The notes beneath the pieces were generated by a model, which was not told the origin of the DNA, searched no databases, and worked only from the letters and a program-made list of their open reading frames with translations. This document shows, piece after piece, positions 33,962 through 40,052 of a stretch of DNA of 40,052 nt; position 1 is the stretch's first letter; each line of letters starts with the position of its first letter. Where the stretch lies: the NCBI GenBank assembly GCA_013816895.1, contig JACDDR010000029.1, positions 1-40,052 on the forward strand, in the 5' to 3' direction. This DNA comes from Bacteroidota bacterium (lineage in GTDB: Bacteria; Bacteroidota; Bacteroidia; B-17B0; Aurantibacillaceae). The position numbers and the translations under genes are program-made.

Positions 33962-36900
33962 GTGTCAAACTTCGTCGTATACAAATCAAGCGCAGGCAGC
34001 GGCAAAACATTTACGCTTGTAAAGGAATACCTAAGACTTGCCCTGCATGACGAAAAAAAACTCTCTTTCAATTACAAAAAAATTCTGGCTGTTACCTTTA
34101 CCAACAAAGCGGCGGCTGAGATGAAACAGCGCGTTATTGACGCCCTTAGCAACATCAGTAATTTCGAAGAACTTCCTCCAACCGGCCAGATCCTTTGTTC
34201 GGAATTAAAAATAACCCCGGAAGAATTAAGAAAACGTTCCAAATTCCTTCTTAGCAACATCCTTCACAACTATTCTGATTTCTCGATAGGCACCATCGAC
34301 AGTTTCACGCATAAAATTGTAAAAACCTTCGCTTACGATCTTAATCTTCCAGTGAACTTTAACCTGGAAACTGATGTAGAAGGCTTTTATGAGAAAGTAG
34401 TGTCAGACCTTTTTGCAAAACTGGGTGAAGACGGATACCTGACCCGTTTATTAAAAAGCTATTCGTTCAATAAAGCCGCTGATAACAGCTCGTGGGACCC
34501 CGAACAACAGATCCTTGATTTTGTAAAGCTTCTGCAAAAAGAAGATGCAGAAAGTTATATCGAACAACTTAATAAGTTTAACGCCGATGAACTTGAAGAT
34601 TTCCGCAAAGAGTTTTACCAGTTCACGTCCGGCTACGCAGGCTTTTTAAAAGCCAAAGCTAATGAAGCGCTTAATTTTATTAAACAATGTAGCCTGGTTG
34701 ATGGAGATTTCTGGCATGGTAAGAATGGGCCTCTAAACTTTTTTCATAAATGTTTTAATAATACAGTTGGTCAGGAGGATCCAAGCGGTTCAAGGCTAAC
34801 AGAGGCTATATCTAAAAATAAATGGTTAAAAGATAATTCAAACTCCGGTGCGCAAAAAATAAACGAACACTTAACAAGTATTGCACTTCAGCTTATTAAT
34901 TACATTACTGAAAACTATACGCATTTTATTTTATGTGAATTGCTCACTAAGCAGATTTATCCCTTAATGCTTATTAAAAAACTGGAGGAGATCAGTCGCG
35001 ATAAAAAAATCGACGAGCAGGTTGTATTTATCAGTGAATTCAACAAAAAAATATTTGATCTCATTAATAATGAACCCACCCCTTTTATTTACGAGCGGCT
35101 TGGCGAAAAATACCATCATTATCTCCTGGATGAATTTCAGGACACAAGCGGACTGCAATGGCAAAACATCCTGCCTTTGCTTGACAATGCACTTGCCGGA
35201 GGATGGTTTAACTTAATTGTGGGCGATGGCAAACAAAGTATTTACAGATGGCGGAATGCAAATGTAAAACAGTTCGCAAACCTTCCGCAGGTGGAAAATT
35301 TAATGAATTCGCCCATCATTTCAGAAAGGGCAGAATCCCTTAAAAGAAATTTCAGGAAAGAGATCCTGAACACAAATTACCGAAGCGTTAGAACCATTGT
35401 TGAATTCAATAACGATCTTTTTGATTCGCTTAATAAAGATTTGCTTAACGATTCCTTTGGCGTTATTTATGACAAGCAGGCACAGCTGATAAAAAACGAA
35501 AATACCGGCTACGTCACCATTCATACCGGCAAAACACCCCGCGAAGAATTCGATAGTTTAAACTGTTCCATTATAAAGAAAAATATTCTTGATGCCCTAG
35601 CGGCGGATTATCAATACAACGATATCTGCATTATCTGCAGGTTTAATTACCAGGGAAGCCTTATCGCTAACTACCTTGTGGATCAAAGCATTCCGGTGGT
35701 ATCCTCCGATTCACTCTTGCTTAAAAATAATCTGGAAGTAAATACACTTGTTAATTTTCTAAATTATCTCAACAATAAAGAAGACACAGTTAGCGCTGCA
35801 TCAGTAGTAGATTATCTTTTCCAGTCCGGCCAAATTTCGAATGAGCAAATGAATGCGGCTTTTAAGGAATTGGCCTCGCGTAACAGCCTGTTCGAAGCGC
35901 TGCGGCGTTGCGGTGTGGTAATAAGTGAAAATGATTTTTTGTTGAGCAATCTTTTTGATAATTGTATTGATATTATCAGAGCCATTGGTCTTAATAAAAC
36001 CGCGCCTTTATACATGCGTTTTTTCCTGGACGAAGTAAATGAATATCTGGTGACCAAAAATTCGAATCTCTCGCAATTCATCACCTGGTGGCAAACGCGC
36101 GCCAACAAAGCTTCCGTAATTATACCCGACAACACAAACGCTGTTCGTATTATGACCATTCACGGAAGTAAGGGACTCGAATTTCCGGTTGTTATTGTTC
36201 CGTATTGCTGCTGGACCCAATATAAGGCAAATGATAGCTGGGTGAATATTAACAGTGAAAAAGTGAACCTGCCCGTTGCGGTTGTTTCGCTCACTGAAAA
36301 AATAAAAAGTGCAGGACTTGAAGCAGAATTGGAACTTGAAAAACAGGAACAAACCCTCGACAACCTGAACCTGATGTACGTGGCGTTTACCCGGGCCATT
36401 GCACGCCTACACATCATTGCGACCTCTGCAGAAAGTAACAAGCAGCAACTCGTCAACCAATGGCTTGAAAAATACCTTCTGAATAAATACGGAGCATCGG
36501 CTGATAATTTTTACGAAATAGGAAGCGCAAAAAAAACCGCCGGCAACCATAAAAAAAACAACCTGCCTCCGTACGATTTAATGCCCATTGTATTTGCAGC
36601 AGACGCGAGTGTTATAAAAATAAAATCCGATTACCTTCAAAGCATCTCCGAAAACGAACATGCAAAAAAACAGGGAATTGTTTTTCACCATGTTCTTTCC
36701 GAAATAAAACAACGCGAGGACTTACCGGATGCTCTTGAGCAGGCTTTTTTAGAAGGCCTTATCACTTCCATAGAAATACTGCCAATAAAAGAAAAATTAA
36801 TTCAGGTGCTCGAACATCCTTTACTAAAAGGCTATTACGAACCTACTACCAATACACGGCTAGAATCGGAATTAATCACCCGCGAGGGCGAAGTATTCAG

Positions 36901-37084
36901 GCCGGATAAAATAGTTTTCACAGCAACTGAAACCATTATTATTGATTACAAAACGGGAAAACAGAATCACAAAAAATATTACGATCAGATGGTGAGGTAC
37001 GAAAATGCGATAAAAAGCATGGGTTATGATTCTGTAAAAAAGATCCTTGTTTACATTGATACCCTGGAGATCGTTGAGCTTTAA
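33962..37084 (+). CDS. RecB/AddA-like UvrD-family helicase with C-terminal nuclease
   Basis: This 1040-residue protein is an SF1A 3'-5' DNA helicase joined to a PD-(D/E)xK nuclease, as in AddA or RecB, which process double-strand breaks for recombination. Visible motifs are Walker A S-S-A-G-S-G-K-T (residues 9-16), Ia AVTFTNKAAAEMKQRV, II LLDEFQDTSG (DEFQD near 390), III VGDGKQSIYRWRN, IV-type NTNYRS, V TIHGSKGLEFPVVIVP and VI LMYVAFTRAIARLHI. The nuclease is at about 900-1005: GIVFHHVLSE, then RPDKIVF and IIDYKTGKQ. No AddB-type partner gene is adjacent. The start is fixed: GTG 33962 follows an in-frame TAA directly, and Walker A begins at residue 9. The predicted transcript is leaderless. 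Confidence 0.94.
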   Translation: MSNFVVYKSSAGSGKTFTLVKEYLRLALHDEKKLSFNYKKILAVTFTNKAAAEMKQRVIDALSNISNFEELPPTGQILCSELKITPEELRKRSKFLLSNILHNYSDFSIGTIDSFTHKIVKTFAYDLNLPVNFNLETDVEGFYEKVVSDLFAKLGEDGYLTRLLKSYSFNKAADNSSWDPEQQILDFVKLLQKEDAESYIEQLNKFNADELEDFRKEFYQFTSGYAGFLKAKANEALNFIKQCSLVDGDFWHGKNGPLNFFHKCFNNTVGQEDPSGSRLTEAISKNKWLKDNSNSGAQKINEHLTSIALQLINYITENYTHFILCELLTKQIYPLMLIKKLEEISRDKKIDEQVVFISEFNKKIFDLINNEPTPFIYERLGEKYHHYLLDEFQDTSGLQWQNILPLLDNALAGGWFNLIVGDGKQSIYRWRNANVKQFANLPQVENLMNSPIISERAESLKRNFRKEILNTNYRSVRTIVEFNNDLFDSLNKDLLNDSFGVIYDKQAQLIKNENTGYVTIHTGKTPREEFDSLNCSIIKKNILDALAADYQYNDICIICRFNYQGSLIANYLVDQSIPVVSSDSLLLKNNLEVNTLVNFLNYLNNKEDTVSAASVVDYLFQSGQISNEQMNAAFKELASRNSLFEALRRCGVVISENDFLLSNLFDNCIDIIRAIGLNKTAPLYMRFFLDEVNEYLVTKNSNLSQFITWWQTRANKASVIIPDNTNAVRIMTIHGSKGLEFPVVIVPYCCWTQYKANDSWVNINSEKVNLPVAVVSLTEKIKSAGLEAELELEKQEQTLDNLNLMYVAFTRAIARLHIIATSAESNKQQLVNQWLEKYLLNKYGASADNFYEIGSAKKTAGNHKKNNLPPYDLMPIVFAADASVIKIKSDYLQSISENEHAKKQGIVFHHVLSEIKQREDLPDALEQAFLEGLITSIEILPIKEKLIQVLEHPLLKGYYEPTTNTRLESELITREGEVFRPDKIVFTATETIIIDYKTGKQNHKKYYDQMVRYENAIKSMGYDSVKKILVYIDTLEIVEL

Positions 37085-37096
37085 AAAATCCATTAT

Positions 37097-37126
37097 AAAG
37101 ATTATCCCCAAAAGGGGTGATTCTTT
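37097..37126 (+). terminator. Possible weak terminator after the helicase-nuclease gene
   Basis: CCCC (37106-37109) and GGGG (37114-37117) close an AAAA loop; flanking AAAGA and TCTTT can extend the stem across an internal loop. A short T-rich run follows. Confidence 0.35.
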
Positions 37127-37197
37127 CCTCCTCGAGCACATTATTAACAGGCAATTCAACTCTTTTTCTTATTTTTATAAGAGTTAAAACCAAATTC

Positions 37198-39204
37198 ATG
37201 AAGCAGTATTATTTTTTCGTGTTAATTTTTATTTCTGTGGCATTAAAGTCACAAAATCTTGGGATCAATCTTTCCTATATCGATTCAACGGCTAATCCAT
37301 GCAACGACTTTTATGGTTACTGCAATGGCAAATGGCAAAAATCTTTTAAACTGCCAGAAAGCGACGCCCGCTACGGAAGTTTTAACGAGATCAATAACAA
37401 CAATCTTAAAAATATTAAGGTTATCCTGGATGCAGCTTCGAAGAATAAAGCAGCACAAGCCATGACGGATGAACAACGCCTGAGGGACTTTTTCAACACA
37501 GCGATGGATTCCACAAAAACAGAAAAAGATGGTTATGCTCCGATCAAAAATCAGTTGGCTGCAATTGATAAAGTAAAGAATACAGAAGACCTTCTTGCAT
37601 TGAAAACCAGATTTGATGAAAACGGAATATCTTTATTTTTCAGCGGAAGCGTGGGTACCGATCCTAAAAACAGTCGTAAAAATATTTTTCAGATAATGCA
37701 ATCGGGTTACGGGCTCAGTAACCGCGACTTCTATTATTCCGCTCAATTTGAAAACATCCGTTTAGAATATAAAAAATACCTGGCAAGTCTTTTTGAACTA
37801 ATCGATATTCCCGCAGAAAAGGCAAAAACAAATGCTGAGCTGGTGTTTAATTTTGAAAAGCAACTGGTTGAAAAAGCCTTCACCAGCCTTCAGATGCGTG
37901 ACTACGAAAAGATGTATAATATCTATTCGCCTTCCACACTGAAAGAACTTACACCGTTGATCAACTGGAATGATTATTTTAAAAATAAAAACATAAAGCA
38001 CCCTGATACGGTTATGGTGGCTACTGTGGATTATTTTAAAGATCTGAACTCACTTTTAAAAGCCACGCCTGTTGAAACTCTTCGTATGTATGCGAAGGCA
38101 CAGCTTCTGATGGAATCCGCGCCCTTTCTTTCGCCAAAATTTGAAGCAGTAAGTTTTAATTTCAGAGGCAAGACCTTAAGCGGTGCCAAACAAATGAAAC
38201 CACGCTGGCAACGTGTTCAGCAAACAATGGACCGTTGTATTGGCGATATTGTTTCACGCGAATATGTAAAAAAACACTTTACACCCGAAGCAAAACAAAA
38301 AATTAATAAACTAATTGATAACCTGGTAATCTCTTACAGAGAACGGATCACATCCCGCACCTGGATGAGCGCGGAAACTAAAAAACAAGCAAATCGTAAG
38401 CTCGATCTACTGATCCGTAAGATCGGATATCCTGATACATGGAAAGATTATTCGCAACTAACCATTGCGCAAAACAGCTATTGGGAAAATGTATGTGCCT
38501 CTACGAAGTTAGCCGTTACAGAAAACCTTGCAGATCTCAAAAAACCTGTCGACCGCAACAAATGGCAAATGACAGCGGTTACAGTAAATGCCTACTACGA
38601 CGGAAGTACAAATGAAATTACTTTCCCGGCAGCTATTCTTCAGCCTCCGTTCTTTGATGCAAATGCAGAAGACGCGGCAAACTACGGAACCATGGGCGCC
38701 ATCATCGGGCACGAACTAACGCACGGTTTTGATGATCAGGGATCACAATTTGACGCCGATGGAAATATGAAAATGTGGTGGACTAAAGAGGATTACGAAA
38801 ACTTCAAAAGTAAAACGCAGATGATCGTAAACCAGTTCGATGGTTATACTGCCATTGATACCATGCATGTGAACGGAAGTATGACGCAGGGCGAGAACAT
38901 TGCCGATCTTGGAGGCTTAACCATGTCGTACTACGCGTATAAGAAATCATTAGGCGGCAAACCTTCTCCTAAAATAAACGGATTAACTGGTGAGCAGCGC
39001 TTTTTCATAGCCTGGGCACAGGGCTGGAAACAGGTTACACGTGATGCTGAATTAAAGCGTCTTTTAACTGTTGATTACCATTCACCCGCCTACTTCAGAG
39101 CCTTTGCACCCCTCAGCAACATGAAAGAATTCTATGAAACTTTTGGCGTAAAAGAAGGCGATAAATTATTCACGCCTGAAAGTAAACGCGTAGAAATCTG
39201 GTAA
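37198..39204 (+). CDS. M13-family metallopeptidase (PepO/neprilysin-like), exported
   Basis: This 668-residue zinc endopeptidase has a signal peptide (KQYYFFVLIFISVALKSQ) and the M13 opening CNDFYGYCNGKWQK. The catalytic domain carries NAYYDGSTNEITFPAAILQP, then the zinc motif H-E-L-T-H (residues 505-509) and ENIADLGG, where Glu566 is the third ligand and Asp570 stabilises the histidines. The C-terminus ends in the usual PESKRVEIW. Relatives cleave short peptides. I start it at ATG 37198, just before the signal peptide; a frame from 37117 would add 27 residues with no family features. It is probably periplasmic or surface exposed. The next gene begins five bases after its stop, so the two are likely cotranscribed. 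Confidence 0.95.
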   Translation: MKQYYFFVLIFISVALKSQNLGINLSYIDSTANPCNDFYGYCNGKWQKSFKLPESDARYGSFNEINNNNLKNIKVILDAASKNKAAQAMTDEQRLRDFFNTAMDSTKTEKDGYAPIKNQLAAIDKVKNTEDLLALKTRFDENGISLFFSGSVGTDPKNSRKNIFQIMQSGYGLSNRDFYYSAQFENIRLEYKKYLASLFELIDIPAEKAKTNAELVFNFEKQLVEKAFTSLQMRDYEKMYNIYSPSTLKELTPLINWNDYFKNKNIKHPDTVMVATVDYFKDLNSLLKATPVETLRMYAKAQLLMESAPFLSPKFEAVSFNFRGKTLSGAKQMKPRWQRVQQTMDRCIGDIVSREYVKKHFTPEAKQKINKLIDNLVISYRERITSRTWMSAETKKQANRKLDLLIRKIGYPDTWKDYSQLTIAQNSYWENVCASTKLAVTENLADLKKPVDRNKWQMTAVTVNAYYDGSTNEITFPAAILQPPFFDANAEDAANYGTMGAIIGHELTHGFDDQGSQFDADGNMKMWWTKEDYENFKSKTQMIVNQFDGYTAIDTMHVNGSMTQGENIADLGGLTMSYYAYKKSLGGKPSPKINGLTGEQRFFIAWAQGWKQVTRDAELKRLLTVDYHSPAYFRAFAPLSNMKEFYETFGVKEGDKLFTPESKRVEIW

Positions 39205-39208
39205 ATTA

Positions 39209-40052
39209 ATGCTAAAAAAGATTTTTTTCTTAGTTGCTTTTCCTCTTGTCTTTACGGCTCAGCTCTCAACTGTTGTCGAAAACTGGAAAGCGGATAAGGA
39301 CCTGAAAAACGCCGCCATCGGATATTGTGTTTTAGACGCAAAAAGTTCAGAGGTTATTTCAGAATACAATTCACATCAGTTTCTGATACCAGCAAGCACC
39401 TTAAAAGTAATTACCACAGCAGCCGCGCTGGGAATATTGGGAAGTTCATACCGTTTTGAAACTGCACTTTGTTATACAGGCACGTTTGATAAGGCTACTG
39501 GCATCATTAACGGCGATCTTGTTATTTATGGTCACGGCGACCCCACATTACAATCTGAAAATTTTTTCAAGGACACCGTGCAAATTACTGATCGCTGGGC
39601 AAATGTATTGAAAGCAAAAGGCGTAAAAGAAATTAAAGGAAAGATCATTGGCGATGCTTCTTACTTTGACAGAACCATTCCGGGCAACTGGATCTGGGCC
39701 GACATTAATAATTATTTTGGTGTAGCCCCCTGCGCACTTTCGTACAACGATAATAAATTTAAAGTGGTTTATTGCAGTAAAGATGCGGGGTGTAAGGCCG
39801 AAGTCCTGAAAACAATGCCCTCTTACCTTAGCAACACCATCATTATTAATTCAAGTGTTGTGGCTAAAGGAACAGAAGATGAAGCATATGTGTTTGGCGA
39901 TCCTTTTTCATACACCAAAGATGTGAGCGGAAGGATTCCTCCCAATAAAGCGAATTTCGAAATTGAAGCGGCACTCCCCGACCCTGCCTTATTATGTGCC
40001 GAAATGCTTTATACATCATTACTGAAAATAGGCGTTAAATGTAAGCCGGGAC
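39209..40052 (+). CDS. dacB: D-alanyl-D-alanine carboxypeptidase/endopeptidase, PBP4 type (S13), 3' end outside the window
   Basis: The first 281 residues of this enzyme are present. A signal peptide (LKKIFFLVAFPLVFTAQ) is followed by GYCVLDAKSSEVISEYNSHQ and the active-site S-x-x-K motif in PASTLKVITTAAAL, with Ser at about residue 64. GDLVIYGHGDPTLQSE and IWADINNYFGVAPCALSYND are typical S13 blocks. The remaining motifs, S-x-N and K-T-G, lie beyond the window edge, so catalytic completeness cannot be judged. PBP4-type enzymes cut the terminal D-Ala and the cross-links of peptidoglycan in the periplasm. The start at ATG 39209 is five bases after the M13 peptidase stop codon. Gene symbol by family match only. 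Confidence 0.9.
   Translation, partial: MLKKIFFLVAFPLVFTAQLSTVVENWKADKDLKNAAIGYCVLDAKSSEVISEYNSHQFLIPASTLKVITTAAALGILGSSYRFETALCYTGTFDKATGIINGDLVIYGHGDPTLQSENFFKDTVQITDRWANVLKAKGVKEIKGKIIGDASYFDRTIPGNWIWADINNYFGVAPCALSYNDNKFKVVYCSKDAGCKAEVLKTMPSYLSNTIIINSSVVAKGTEDEAYVFGDPFSYTKDVSGRIPPNKANFEIEAALPDPALLCAEMLYTSLLKIGVKCKPG

Noticed and set aside
37117-37197. Upstream extension of the M13 peptidase gene
   Set aside because: The signal peptide begins at ATG 37198; the extra residues would place it internally.

Overview
The window looks like the chromosome of a Bacteroidota bacterium, probably a gliding or surface-attaching relative of the Flavobacteriales, Sphingobacteriales or Cytophagales. The evidence is direct. 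Three proteins carry type IX secretion (T9SS) C-terminal sorting domains, one protein is PorP/SprF-like, many proteins have signal peptides ending in A-Q or S-Q, and exact copies of the Bacteroidota promoter element TAnnTTTG lie in front of many genes. I see no rRNA, tRNA, CRISPR array, transposase, integrase or phage gene. Gene density is high and this reads as ordinary chromosome.

Layout. 1-1.45 kb: the 5' part of a secreted TPR protein (minus), a divergent ArsC/Spx-like protein and a hairpin-rich gap. 1.45-6.4 kb (minus): a small LTxxQ periplasmic protein, then a two-gene unit of a secreted prolyl oligopeptidase and an M14 carboxypeptidase with a T9SS tail. 6.5-12.3 kb: GH73-type glucosaminidase, fumarase FumC, tandem universal stress protein, a BtuF-like metal-chelate binding protein (minus), an EamA transporter overlapping a YicC RNase. 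12.3-14.3 kb (minus): a 7TMR-DISM receptor fused to a SpoIIE phosphatase. 14.6-16.2 kb: two small secreted proteins, one a T9SS cargo. 16.25-16.55 kb: a truncated-looking secreted reading frame without an ATG start.

16.5-23.0 kb (minus) is the most interesting block: a compact operon of a 1291-residue repeat adhesin with a type B T9SS tail, a TPR/PD40 propeller protein and a PorP/SprF-like protein. It reads as one surface-display module. 23.2-24.9 kb (minus) is the histidine-degradation enzyme FTCD. 25.1-30.1 kb holds a CsgG/TolB-like envelope protein and a 1165-residue predicted outer-membrane protein of a family I cannot name. 30.1-31.9 kb (minus) is phosphatidylserine decarboxylase followed by an acyltransferase-3 protein. 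32.0-40.05 kb (plus) is isocitrate dehydrogenase, an unknown small protein, a RecB/AddA-like helicase-nuclease, an M13 metallopeptidase and the 5' part of a PBP4-type DD-carboxypeptidase.

How the genes fit together. Two TCA-cycle enzymes (fumC, icd) are housekeeping islands with their own promoters and terminators. Most of the rest concerns the envelope: secreted peptidases, wall hydrolases, T9SS cargo and its partners, lipid synthesis and signalling. A recurring feature is very short predicted 5' leaders. Two genes start at GTG codons five bases after the last base of an exact TAnnTTTG box and have an upstream in-frame stop close by, so they are predicted to be leaderless. All functional calls rest on reading motifs; no database search was run.
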